Positions 18,390 through 26,994 of a stretch of 64,000 bases of DNA are shown here, piece by piece. The stretch is from Pedobacter namyangjuensis (GTDB lineage Bacteria > Bacteroidota > Bacteroidia > Sphingobacteriales > Sphingobacteriaceae). The notes under the pieces are model-generated. The model saw only the letters and a list, made by a program, of their open reading frames with translations, was not told where the DNA came from and did no database searches. The stretch is taken from positions 186,001 to 250,000 of the forward strand of contig NZ_QMHQ01000002.1 of NCBI RefSeq assembly GCF_003313325.1, given 5' to 3'. Every line of letters starts with the position of its first letter. The stretch's first letter is position 1. Position numbers and translations under genes: made by a program.

Positions 18390-18508
18390 AAAAATGTTTT
18401 TGTTGTTTAGTTTTGTAGCCGTAAGTTATCATTAATTTGAAATAATAACGATAACGATGTCAAATAAATGAAGGAGCAAATTTGCTCATCATTTAAGGCT
18501 ATATGGTT

Positions 18509-19120
18509 TTAGGCATTTCTCCTAGCAATTTCGTCTCTAATTCTTGCGGCTTTTTCGTAAGCTTCTTCTGCTAAAGCTTCTTCAAGTTTTTGCTGAAGTT
18601 CTTCTGTAGATAAAGATTGATAACCAGACACAGGAATGGAAGTTTGCATATCTTCAGAGCTATGCTCTTTTGTAATTGCATCCATATTTTCCAAAAACAG
18701 AAAATCATTTCCTTCAATTACAATTCCTGCAGATGATAAAATAAATTCGTAGGTATAAATAGTAGCATTGAACCTAACTGCTAATGCAATTGCATCTGAT
18801 GTACGTGCATCAATTTCTTGGGTATTTTGACCATCAGTGCAAATTAATTTAGCGAAAAATACACCATCAACTAAGTTGTATATAATTATTTCAGAAATTT
18901 CAATGTTATATATGTTAGCGAAACTTTTAAAAAGATCATGCGTTAATGGACGCGTAGGGGTCATCTTTTCTATTTCTATTGCAATTGCTTGAGCTTCAAA
19001 TGCACCAATAATTATGGGTAAACGTCGTCTACCGTTCACTTCGCCTAAAACTAAGGCGTAAGCACCAGATTGTGTTTGGCTATAGGATAAACCTACTATA
19101 TCAAGTTTTACTTTTTTCAT
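18509..19120 (-). CDS. Bifunctional nuclease family protein with C-terminal UVR motif
   Basis: A 203-residue protein. Residues about 1-135 form a BFN/DUF151 domain (GEVNGRRRLPIIIGAFEAQAIA, then ARTSDAIALAVRF). Residues about 168-200 carry a UVR-type helical hairpin (LQQKLEEALAEEAYEKAARIRDEI), the UvrB/UvrC contact motif. The BFN domain is known for DNase/RNase activity in plants and as a stress protein in bacteria. The gene is alone between the MFS permease and etfA, separated from etfA by a terminator-like hairpin. Confidence 0.88.
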   Translation of the reverse strand: MKKVKLDIVGLSYSQTQSGAYALVLGEVNGRRRLPIIIGAFEAQAIAIEIEKMTPTRPLTHDLFKSFANIYNIEISEIIIYNLVDGVFFAKLICTDGQNTQEIDARTSDAIALAVRFNATIYTYEFILSSAGIVIEGNDFLFLENMDAITKEHSSEDMQTSIPVSGYQSLSTEELQQKLEEALAEEAYEKAARIRDEIARRNA

Positions 19121-19132
19121 ATTTATAAATAA

Positions 19133-19164
19133 AAACCTCGTAGGTTCTAAAACCCACGAGGTTT
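19133..19164 (-). terminator. Terminator downstream of etfA
   Basis: AAACCTCGT pairs perfectly with ACGAGGTTT across a 14-base loop, flanked by an A run on the left (a T run in the minus-strand transcript). Confidence 0.75.
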
Positions 19165-19173
19165 CTTGTAAAA

Positions 19174-20142
19174 CTATCCTTTGTGTGCTTTTAAAGCAGC
19201 GATAATTTTTGGAACAACTTCAAAGGCATCACCAACAATACCATAATCTGCAACTTTAAAGAAAGGTGCTTCTGGATCTTTGTTAATTACAACAATAACT
19301 TTTGATGAACTTACGCCAGCCAAATGCTGTATAGCGCCAGAAATACCAATAGCGATGTATAAATTTGGACTAATTGCAATACCGGTTTGGCCAACGTGTT
19401 CTGAGTGTGGTCTCCAATCTGCATCAGAAACTGGTTTAGAACATGCCGTAGCAGCGCCTAATAAATCTGCTAATTCTTCAATCATTCCCCAGTTTTCCGG
19501 TCCTTTTAAACCTCTACCTGCCGAAACAACTAATTCTGCATCTGGCAATGAGACCTTATCAGTGGCTCTAACAATTTCTTTTACAATTGCTGTTAAATCT
19601 GTAGACTTCACTTCTGGAGAGAAGCTTTCTATACTCGCATCAACAACGTTTTCTTTTACGCCAAAAGCATTAGGATTTAAAGCGATAACCTTATTTGCAG
19701 ATGTTAGTGTTGTAACTGCAAATGCTTTTCCAGAAAATGCTGTTTTTTTAACAGAAAAACCAGCCTCTGTAGTTGGTATTTCAACAGCACCATCTACTAA
19801 ACCAGCTTTAAGTTTTACTGCAATACGAGGTGCTAAACCTTTTCCAGAAAAAGAGTTAGATAGTACAACTAAATCAGCATTCTCTTTTTTGGCAGCCTCA
19901 GCAATAACTGAAGCGTAAGCTTGGTTAACAAAGGTTTTAAGTTGATCGTTTGCTACGTTTAAAACTTTTGAAGCACCATATTTACCTAACTCTTTTAAAT
20001 CTCCTTCAGCAACATTGCCTATTGAAATAGCGGTTAAGTTTGTGCTCTGACTGTCTGCGATTGCTTTTGCATACGAAACGGCTTCAAAAACTGATTTCTT
20101 GAACTTTCCGTCAACTTGTTCTACATATACTAATACTGACAT
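19174..20142 (-). CDS. etfA: Electron transfer flavoprotein subunit alpha
   Basis: A 322-residue protein that binds FAD and, with EtfB, carries electrons from acyl-CoA dehydrogenases to the respiratory chain. The C-terminal FAD domain shows the family motif around VGQTGIAISPNLYIAIGISG, followed by HLAGVSSSKVIVVINKD and PFFKVADYGIVGD. The N-terminal domain has the expected alpha/beta fold. It is encoded downstream of etfB in the same orientation, 78 bases apart. Confidence 0.96.
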   Translation of the reverse strand: MSVLVYVEQVDGKFKKSVFEAVSYAKAIADSQSTNLTAISIGNVAEGDLKELGKYGASKVLNVANDQLKTFVNQAYASVIAEAAKKENADLVVLSNSFSGKGLAPRIAVKLKAGLVDGAVEIPTTEAGFSVKKTAFSGKAFAVTTLTSANKVIALNPNAFGVKENVVDASIESFSPEVKSTDLTAIVKEIVRATDKVSLPDAELVVSAGRGLKGPENWGMIEELADLLGAATACSKPVSDADWRPHSEHVGQTGIAISPNLYIAIGISGAIQHLAGVSSSKVIVVINKDPEAPFFKVADYGIVGDAFEVVPKIIAALKAHKG

Positions 20143-20220
20143 ATATAATTTATTTCCTTAACAGGATTTTAGTAAAATTTATTCTTTGATTGTTAAATTT
20201 CCCCTTAGGGATTTACGGGC

Positions 20221-20958
20221 TTATATAACCTTTGCTTCGCTATGCAATAAGCCAATTAATTCTTCGGCGGTATCTGCGTTTATTAACTTTACCGTACCAC
20301 GGGGAGCAGGCGTTTCGAACTTGGTTACTTTAGCCAATTCGTCAACAGCTACAGCTTCTACTACAGTTAAAGGTTTTGTACGAGCAGACATAATTCCTCT
20401 CATATTTGGTATTTTAGGCTCAGCAGTACCTTCTGCGCAACTTGCAACAAATTTTCCTGTAACAGTAACCACTTCTTTACCACCTTCAATTTCTCTCTCT
20501 ATAGTGGCAGTTGTTCCATCGTAATCTAATTTTTTGATAATGGAAATAGATGGAATATCTAAAAATTCGCCAATCATTGCAGCAACTTGAGATCCGTTGT
20601 AATCAATAGATTCTCTGCCACATAAAATGATGTCGAACTCATTTGCTTTAGCATACTCTGCAATTTGAAAAGCTGTAAAATAAGCATCTCTTGGAGTTCC
20701 GTTTACACGAACAGCATCATCTGCGCCAATAGCAAGTGCTTTTCTAATGGTAGGTTCTGTAGCGCTTTCGCCAACATTTATAACCGTAACCGTTCCTTTC
20801 CCACCTTCACAAAGTTCAATTGCTCTAGATAAAGCAATCTCATCATAAGGGTTTACAATAAATTGCACTCCTGCAGTATTGAATTGTGTATTATCGTTGG
20901 TAAAAGTTATTTTTGTCGTCGTGTCTGGCACGTTACTAATACAAACTAATATTTTCAT
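20221..20958 (-). CDS. etfB: Electron transfer flavoprotein subunit beta
   Basis: A 245-residue partner of EtfA. It shows the typical N-terminus (MKILVCISNVPDTTTKI), FIVNPYDEIALSRAIEL, LCGRESIDYNGSQVAAMIGE (AMP/adenine-nucleotide region) and the C-terminal MRGIMSARTKPL recognition-loop segment. It is the first gene of the etfB-etfA unit and probably belongs to fatty-acid or amino-acid oxidation, since no nitrogenase-type partners are near. Confidence 0.96.
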   Translation of the reverse strand: MKILVCISNVPDTTTKITFTNDNTQFNTAGVQFIVNPYDEIALSRAIELCEGGKGTVTVINVGESATEPTIRKALAIGADDAVRVNGTPRDAYFTAFQIAEYAKANEFDIILCGRESIDYNGSQVAAMIGEFLDIPSISIIKKLDYDGTTATIEREIEGGKEVVTVTGKFVASCAEGTAEPKIPNMRGIMSARTKPLTVVEAVAVDELAKVTKFETPAPRGTVKLINADTAEELIGLLHSEAKVI

Positions 20959-21063
20959 ATGTATATATTTGATTAAAGGTAATTGGAATCAAAATTATCA
21001 ACACAACTATGGTTCCATTAAATTGTCTTTGTGCAAATCTAATTAAAAAAGCAGGGAATTAAA

Positions 21064-21399
21064 ATGCAAAACACTCGATTAGCTAAGTTATTGGAATTTT
21101 TAAAGAGCGAACCTAACGATAGCTTTATTTTATACGCATTAGCTACAGAATACAACTCATTAAATGACAAAGAAAATGCATTTACTTACTATTTAAAATT
21201 GGTAAACGAGCATCCTAACTACGTTGGTACATACTATCATTTGGGTAAGTTATACGAAAAAGAAGGCAATACAGAAGAGGCAATTTTAATCTATAAAAAA
21301 GGGATGGAGATTGCTCGCGGAAAAAGAGATATGCATGCTTTTTCTGAGCTACAAGGCGCCTATAATTCTGCTGCTGGCTTAGATTATGAAGACGACTAG
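21064..21399 (+). CDS. Tetratricopeptide-repeat protein
   Basis: A 111-residue soluble protein made of about two and a half TPR units (DSFILYALATEYNSLNDKENAFTYY; then NYVGTYYHLGKLYEKEGNTEEAILIYKKGMEIA). The repeat hallmark residues (G/Y/A at the expected positions) are kept. It is divergent from etfB and lies 25 bases before the chromate transporter gene, with which it may be co-transcribed. It is a protein-interaction module; partner unknown. Confidence 0.8.
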   Translation: MQNTRLAKLLEFLKSEPNDSFILYALATEYNSLNDKENAFTYYLKLVNEHPNYVGTYYHLGKLYEKEGNTEEAILIYKKGMEIARGKRDMHAFSELQGAYNSAAGLDYEDD

Positions 21400-21424
21400 A
21401 AACAATATCTAAACCACCGCCAAA

Positions 21425-22624
21425 ATGACTAACAGGCAACTATTGTTTATTAGAAATGTATTCTTTTTTACGTTTACTGCTTTTGGTGGTGCGCAAGCGC
21501 ACATATCTTTATTGCTTCGCTATTTCGTAAAGTCTACGCGTTTTGTGTCTGAAGAAGATTTGTTGGAATTGAACGCCTTAGCTCAAGTTTTACCTGGCCC
21601 GGCTTCCACGCAAACATTAGTGGGTATTGGTTATAAAGTTGGGGGTTTAAAGCTTGCAATTGTTACGTTTTTAATTTGGATAATTCCATCAGCAGCCATT
21701 ATGACCTTAGCGGCGATTAGCTATGCGCTACTAGATCAAAAGCAGCGTTTTACCGATGTATTCGAATTTATTCACCCAATTGCTTTAGGTATTGTAGCTT
21801 ATGGCGCTTATAATTTGGGGCAAAAGGTTTTAAAAAACGAGATTTCCATTCTACTGGCTATTGGTGCTGTAGTAGCCACATTGGTGTTAAAAAATGCTTA
21901 CGTATTTCCTTTATCTATTTTAATAGGAGGAATCGTTTCTTCGGCGATTGGTACGCCTAAGGAAGAAACGGATATTAGAGTTCGTTTATTTTCTAATATT
22001 AATCCAAGGAAATTAAGTTATTTCATTGGCGTTCTTTTACTTATGGGTGCTTTAGGAGCGCTCATTAACCGTACATCGCCATTTAGTTTACCGATTAGAC
22101 TTTTTGAGAATTTTTACCGAAACGGAATGTTTGTTTTTGGAGGCGGACAAGTTTTGGTTCCTTTAATGTTTACCGAATTTGTACAAATGAAACAATATTT
22201 GTTGCAATCAGATTTTATATCAGGCTTTGCTTTGCAACAAGTTTTACCTGGCCCAACTTTCTCTTTTACGAGTTATTTAGGTGCCTTAAGTATGAAACAG
22301 GGTGGTTATGGGATTTTGGGTCAGTCTTTTGGTGGTTTGTTAGCTGTACTTGGCATTAACTTACCCGGCCTAATTCTTGTGCTTTTTATTGTTCCTTTTT
22401 GGGATGATCTAAAGAAGATAACCAGAATAAAAAAATCGTTATCCGGAATTAATGCGGTAAGTGTAGGTTTTATAATTGCAGCGTTTATATTGCTGGCAAA
22501 GCCGATAGGGTTTCAACCGTTACCAATACTTTTAATAATAGGTACGTTTTGTATATTGAATTTTACAAAAATAAGCCCGCCATTTATTATTTTGGCAGGC
22601 ATACTTTTAGGCTATTTTATTTAA
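21425..22624 (+). CDS. chrA: Chromate efflux transporter (CHR family)
   Basis: A 399-residue inner-membrane protein with two homologous CHR halves. The first half has FFTFTAFGGAQAHISLL and QVLPGPASTQTLVGIGYKVGG; the second has FVFGGGQVLVPLM and QVLPGPTFSFTSYLGALS. About 10-12 hydrophobic segments are seen. This long-chain bidomain form is known to expel chromate, but many members are annotated by homology only and may export other anions. It converges on dnaB, 10 bases away. Confidence 0.85.
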   Translation: MTNRQLLFIRNVFFFTFTAFGGAQAHISLLLRYFVKSTRFVSEEDLLELNALAQVLPGPASTQTLVGIGYKVGGLKLAIVTFLIWIIPSAAIMTLAAISYALLDQKQRFTDVFEFIHPIALGIVAYGAYNLGQKVLKNEISILLAIGAVVATLVLKNAYVFPLSILIGGIVSSAIGTPKEETDIRVRLFSNINPRKLSYFIGVLLLMGALGALINRTSPFSLPIRLFENFYRNGMFVFGGGQVLVPLMFTEFVQMKQYLLQSDFISGFALQQVLPGPTFSFTSYLGALSMKQGGYGILGQSFGGLLAVLGINLPGLILVLFIVPFWDDLKKITRIKKSLSGINAVSVGFIIAAFILLAKPIGFQPLPILLIIGTFCILNFTKISPPFIILAGILLGYFI

Positions 22625-22634
22625 TATTGGCTAA

Positions 22635-24191
22635 TTAAAACGGTGGTTCATCATCATTAAAATCATCCATTTTAGATGGTCTGATAATAACATTTCCATC
22701 TGGCTTATCGAAACTCGCCGAAGGCGCCATCGAACTCTCTGCAGAGAAACTATTTTGACCCATAAAATCGCTTTCCAAATCAGCAAACTTAACGTATTTA
22801 CCAATAAAGCGTAAAGGAACAATTCCTGTTTCACCATGACGGTTTTTTCCGATGATTACCTCACCAACACCAGCGTTCGAACGTCCGTTCTCATCTTCTG
22901 TAATACCATAATATTCTGGTCGGTATAAGAAAAGCACCATATCCGCATCCTGCTCAATAGATCCAGATTCACGTAAATCTGATAGCATTGGCCTTTTACC
23001 ATTCTGACCAGGTCTGCTTTCCACCGCTCTACTTAATTGAGACAGTGCCAATACAGGAACCTCCAATTCTTTAGCTACAGATTTTAGCGCTCTGGAGATA
23101 CTACCAATTTCCTGCTCACGGTTACCGCCACCTTCACCTTTACCATGCATTAACTGCAAGTAATCGATAATAATCATCTGTATATCGTACTGCGATTTTA
23201 AACGACGGCATTTAGCTCGAAACTCAAAAATGTTCAAAGCAGGTGTATCATCAATTAGAAGAGGAGCTTCGGTTAAAGTGCCAATTTTGCTATGCAATTG
23301 TTGCCATTCCCATTCTGCCAGGTTTCCTTTTCTAATTTTCTCCTGCTCAATTTCCGTTTCACCAGAAATTAAACGATTAACCAATTGTACCGACGACATC
23401 TCTAGCGAGAAAACAACTACGGGTTTTTTAAAGTCAACCGCTGCGTTTCTTGCACAAGTTAGTACAAAGGCGGTTTTACCCATTGCAGGGCGGGCTGCAA
23501 TAATAACCAAATCAGATTTTTGCCACCCACCGGTAATTCTATCTAAATCTGTAAAGCCAGACGGAACACCAGTTAAGCCGTCAGTTTTTGTTCTCAACTC
23601 TTCTAACGTTGCTAAAGATTGTTTAACAATCTCATCCATTTTCTGCGTATCTCTACGTAAGTTGTTTTGCGCAATATCAAACAGGTTTTTCTCTGCATGA
23701 TCGAGCAAATCGAAAATGTCTGTAGTATCTTCGTAGGCGTTAGTTATAATTTCTGTAGAAATTCTGATTAGTTCTCGCTGTATATATTTTTGAGAAATAA
23801 TACGAGCATGATACTCGATATTGGCTGCAGAAACAACACGGTTAGTTAAATTTGTAATATAATAAGCGCCACCAATAATTTCTAAAGTGCCATTGGTACG
23901 CATTTCAGAAGTTACGGTTAAAATATCAACCGGTTTAGATTTTTGAAATAACTGTTGTATAGCTTCAAAAATTTTCTTGTGCGCCTCGTTGTAAAAAACT
24001 TCTGGTTTTAAAATATCAATAACGGTAGACAAAGCATCTTTCTCCAACATTAATGCACCTAAAACCGCTTCCTCTAAATCTGTTGCCTGAGGTGGAATTT
24101 TGCCCATCGAGTTAAAAGAACTTGATAATCTGCTCTTTCTTGCCGAGGTAGTAAATTTTCCCTGTCCCTGTTGTTCGTTATCGTTATTCAT
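22635..24191 (-). CDS. dnaB: Replicative DNA helicase
   Basis: A 518-residue protein that unwinds DNA at the replication fork. The N-terminal domain has PPQATDLEEAVLGALMLEKDA and the RecA-like C-terminal domain has Walker A RPAMGKTAF (about 240), IIIDYLQLM (Walker B), a SLEMSSVQLVNRL segment and the late RESGSIEQDADMVLFLYRPEYYG. An in-frame ATG at 24209 lies upstream of a TAnnTTTG box, so the ATG at 24191, just downstream of that box, is preferred. The C-terminus is short and acidic (DDFNDDEPPF). Confidence 0.97.
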   Translation of the reverse strand: MNNDNEQQGQGKFTTSARKSRLSSSFNSMGKIPPQATDLEEAVLGALMLEKDALSTVIDILKPEVFYNEAHKKIFEAIQQLFQKSKPVDILTVTSEMRTNGTLEIIGGAYYITNLTNRVVSAANIEYHARIISQKYIQRELIRISTEIITNAYEDTTDIFDLLDHAEKNLFDIAQNNLRRDTQKMDEIVKQSLATLEELRTKTDGLTGVPSGFTDLDRITGGWQKSDLVIIAARPAMGKTAFVLTCARNAAVDFKKPVVVFSLEMSSVQLVNRLISGETEIEQEKIRKGNLAEWEWQQLHSKIGTLTEAPLLIDDTPALNIFEFRAKCRRLKSQYDIQMIIIDYLQLMHGKGEGGGNREQEIGSISRALKSVAKELEVPVLALSQLSRAVESRPGQNGKRPMLSDLRESGSIEQDADMVLFLYRPEYYGITEDENGRSNAGVGEVIIGKNRHGETGIVPLRFIGKYVKFADLESDFMGQNSFSAESSMAPSASFDKPDGNVIIRPSKMDDFNDDEPPF

Positions 24192-24196
24192 AACCC

Positions 24197-24204
24197 CAAA
24201 ATTA
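24197..24204 (-). promoter_or_regulatory. Putative -7 box for dnaB
   Basis: TAATTTTG on the minus strand matches TAnnTTTG and ends 5 bases before the ATG at 24191. If used, the transcript would be almost leaderless and the upstream ATG at 24209 could not be the start. Confidence 0.4.
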
Positions 24205-24353
24205 TGCAAAAGAAAGGGTCTATTTTCATTTTCTTTTAAACAAGCTGTTAATTAACAAGTTGCATTTTTGCTGTTGTTTTAACAACTTATAGTCTTTTGT
24301 AAACATTAAAATGTTAATAAGCTTTTGTGCAATTACAATAAAAATATTTAGTT

Positions 24354-24361
24354 TACTTTTG
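24354..24361 (+). promoter_or_regulatory. Putative -7 box for the rlmB-type methyltransferase gene
   Basis: TACTTTTG matches TAnnTTTG and lies 16 bases before the ATG at 24378. Confidence 0.5.
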
Positions 24362-24377
24362 TGCCACAATAAAAAGT

Positions 24378-25142
24378 ATGGATAATTTTAGGAGACCGCA
24401 ACGCGTAAAAGAAAACAATGAGTTTGTTTTTGGTATTAGAGCTGTAATTGAAGCTATTAAAGCTGGAAGAGATATTGAAACGATTTACCTGCAACGCGGA
24501 CTTTCGGGTGATTTGTTTACCGAGCTTAAGTCGCTTTTGCACGGCACATTAATTCCCTTAAGTGTAGTGCCGGTTGAGAAACTTAACCGCATGTCTCAAA
24601 AAAATCATCAAGGCGTTATAGCAGTTATATCTCCAATTACTTATCAGAATATAGAAGACATAATACCTGCAGTTTTCGAAAGTGGCGAAACACCCTTTAT
24701 TTTAGTTTTAGATAGCGTTACCGACGTTAGAAACATGGGGGCTATTGCTCGTACTGCCGCTTGTGCTGGCGTTCATGCCATAGTTGTACCGTTAAAAAAT
24801 GCAGCCCAAATTAATGCCGATGCTATTAAAACTTCGGCAGGGGCCTTGTTTAATATTCCAATTTGCCGACATAATAATTTACATAAAACTTGTTTGTTTC
24901 TACAAGAAAGCGGATTGCAGATTGTAGCATGCACAGAAAAAACAAACGATTTAATTTATACTCCAGATTACACGTTGCCAACTGCAATTGTAATGGGCTC
25001 TGAAGATGAAGGCATTTCTAACGAATTATTACGTGTAGCAAACCATTTGGCTAAGATACCAATGGCCGGAAAAATTGAATCGTTAAATGTGTCTGTTGCT
25101 GCAGGTGTAATTTTATACGAGGCTATTAGACAAAGACAATAG
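24378..25142 (+). CDS. rlmB: 23S rRNA (guanosine-2'-O)-methyltransferase, SpoU/TrmH family
   Basis: A 254-residue SPOUT methyltransferase. The N-terminal L30e-like substrate-binding domain is at about 12-90 (FVFGIRAVIEAIKAGRDIETIY). The knotted catalytic domain holds the three motifs: LDSVTDVRNMGAIARTAACAG, GSEDEGIS and IPMAGKIESLNVSVAAGVIL. This arrangement matches RlmB, which methylates G2251 of 23S rRNA; a tRNA-directed TrmH relative cannot be excluded by sequence alone. It diverges from dnaB. Confidence 0.88.
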   Translation: MDNFRRPQRVKENNEFVFGIRAVIEAIKAGRDIETIYLQRGLSGDLFTELKSLLHGTLIPLSVVPVEKLNRMSQKNHQGVIAVISPITYQNIEDIIPAVFESGETPFILVLDSVTDVRNMGAIARTAACAGVHAIVVPLKNAAQINADAIKTSAGALFNIPICRHNNLHKTCLFLQESGLQIVACTEKTNDLIYTPDYTLPTAIVMGSEDEGISNELLRVANHLAKIPMAGKIESLNVSVAAGVILYEAIRQRQ

Positions 25143-25179
25143 CACTTTTATTTGAAGCGCAGTTTTAGTTTAATTATTA

Positions 25180-25440
25180 AAGTGTCCTCCGGCTTTACAC
25201 TATATGCCCGATGAAAAATCGGGCGATGCCGTTTCAATCCGGGCTAATGATGATAGGCGGTGCATTTAATCGGGGTTTTATTTACTGAGCGTTAAAAATT
25301 AAACCCAACATACGCGTAAATGCCCGATTGAAGCGTGGACTATAGTTTTAAAGATTTGCTTACTTTTTTCACGGGTTTTTTCGGGGATTGAAGTATTGGC
25401 GGGACTCATTTTGCCAAGTGCCACCAACACTGTTTTTCTG
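25180..25440. repeat. Dispersed non-coding repeat, copy B (degenerate)
   Basis: This gene-free stretch aligns with 15640-15850: a GTCCTCCGGCTTTACACTAT-like block, the hairpin CCCGAT, TGAAAA, ATCGGG, a TTTCAATCCGGG block, then CCCGATTGAAGCG and GGGATTGAAGT. Copies differ at many positions, so both are old. No open frame with a start and codon bias was found. Confidence 0.5.
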
Positions 25441-25446
25441 AATATA

Positions 25447-26538
25447 TTAAATAAATTTTCCGCCGAATTTCGATTTTACATCAGCAACTATGTTTTTAAC
25501 GTTTTGTTCTTCGGAACGTGGGCAAATTAATAGCGTGTTATTTGATTCTACTACGATATAATTGTGTAGACTCTGCAAAATTACCAGTTTGTTGCTCGGT
25601 ACATTTACCATGCAATTAGAAGAATCGAACATCATTACCTGATCTGATGGAATAACAGCGTTACCAACGTAATCCTTTTCGGCCATTTCATATATGGATG
25701 CCCAAGTACCTAAATCAGACCACCCGAAATCTGCTGGCAAGACATAAACGTTCGTAGCTTTTTCCATGATAGCAAAATCGATGGAGATATTGGTGCATTG
25801 CAAGTATGCGTTGGCTATAAACTTAACTTCATTTTCTGTATTGTAAAAAGCATTTCCTTGCACAAAAATCTCATGCATATCTGGCAAATGTTTCTCAAAG
25901 GCTTGGTTTATCGCTTTTGCCGACCAAATGAAAATGCCTGCATTCCAAAGAAAATCGCCGCTTTTAACAAAGGTTTGCGCCAATTCTAAGTTTGGTTTTT
26001 CGGTAAATGTTTTAACCTTGTGAATTAATTCGTCTGATGGTAACACTTCGTCTACATATTGGATGTAGCCGTAGCCGGTATCTGGTCTGTTCGGCTTAAT
26101 ACCAAGTGTTATAAGTACATTATTATGTGCGGCAGCCTGGATAGAATGATTTAACGCATCTATAAAACCTTGCTGGTTTGCTATGGTATGATCTGATGGA
26201 GCTACAATAATTACGGCATCTGGATTTAGCTCGGCAATTTTCATAGATCCGTATGCAATACAAGGTGCAGTATTACGCATAATTGGTTCAGCTAAAATCT
26301 GGTTTGCACCAATGCTTGGAATTTGTTCCTTAACCAAATCAACGTAAATATCGTTTGTTACAATAAAAATATTTTCTGGCGGACAAATTTGAAGGAATCT
26401 ATCGTATGTACTTTGAATAAGTGTTTTTCCGACACCAAAAAAATCTATAAATTGTTTAGGAAACTCTGTTCTACTTACTGGCCAGAAGCGGCTTCCGACA
26501 CCACCGGCCATTATTAAAGCGTAATTATTCTTATTCAT
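25447..26538 (-). CDS. manC: Mannose-1-phosphate guanylyltransferase
   Basis: A 363-residue nucleotidyltransferase that makes GDP-mannose from mannose-1-phosphate and GTP for glycan synthesis. The pyrophosphorylase signature is MAGGVGSRFWPVSRTEFPKQF-like at 10-30; further motifs are IVAPSDHTI, KPNRPDTGYGYIQY, FTEKP (sugar-binding), WNAGIFIWSA and DFGWSDLGTW. It is the short form, lacking the C-terminal phosphomannose isomerase domain. It is transcribed alone from a promoter-like box. Confidence 0.94.
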   Translation of the reverse strand: MNKNNYALIMAGGVGSRFWPVSRTEFPKQFIDFFGVGKTLIQSTYDRFLQICPPENIFIVTNDIYVDLVKEQIPSIGANQILAEPIMRNTAPCIAYGSMKIAELNPDAVIIVAPSDHTIANQQGFIDALNHSIQAAAHNNVLITLGIKPNRPDTGYGYIQYVDEVLPSDELIHKVKTFTEKPNLELAQTFVKSGDFLWNAGIFIWSAKAINQAFEKHLPDMHEIFVQGNAFYNTENEVKFIANAYLQCTNISIDFAIMEKATNVYVLPADFGWSDLGTWASIYEMAEKDYVGNAVIPSDQVMMFDSSNCMVNVPSNKLVILQSLHNYIVVESNNTLLICPRSEEQNVKNIVADVKSKFGGKFI

Positions 26539-26543
26539 GTAAA

Positions 26544-26551
26544 CAAATATA
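26544..26551 (-). promoter_or_regulatory. Putative -7 box for manC
   Basis: TATATTTG on the minus strand matches TAnnTTTG and ends 5 bases before the manC ATG. Confidence 0.4.
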
Positions 26552-26994
26552 GTTTTATTTCAATTATCATCTTAAACAAATGGTCATTCAAATGTATCAT
26601 TCTTATTAGTTGTAATGCCAATAAGATTTTATTGTTGCTACCAAGTTGATAATGCAATTAGCTTAACAATTTTAACGATAAACAGTTTTTTGTTTCTTTA
26701 GCCTACGATACTAATTTTTTAATTTTATAATAAAATAGTAGATTGTTAAGTTACTTTATAAGTGCAACAAGAAGTTTAAACATGTTTTTCGTTGAATACA
26801 ATTCGTGCAGGTAAATTTTAGCGATTATAGTGGATGATGCTACTTGGTAGCACAATATTGTCTATTTAAAATAAACTGGGTAGATGTATCGGATTTTTAC
26901 TTTTTAAACAGAATTTTTTAGTATATTAATACTTTAATTAACTCAAAATTATGTTATTTTGAACAATAATAACACACAATATCTGAGACAAAAA
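26552..26994. other. Intergenic region between manC and recQ
   Basis: About 440 AT-rich bases between divergent genes. A near-consensus TTATTTTG at 26954-26961 could be the recQ -7 box. I see no RNA gene, repeat or short gene here. Confidence 0.4.

Noticed and set aside
19280..19918. A 212-residue open frame opposite etfA
   Set aside because: It is the antisense shadow of etfA; it has no ribosome site and its composition is explained by the gene on the other strand.
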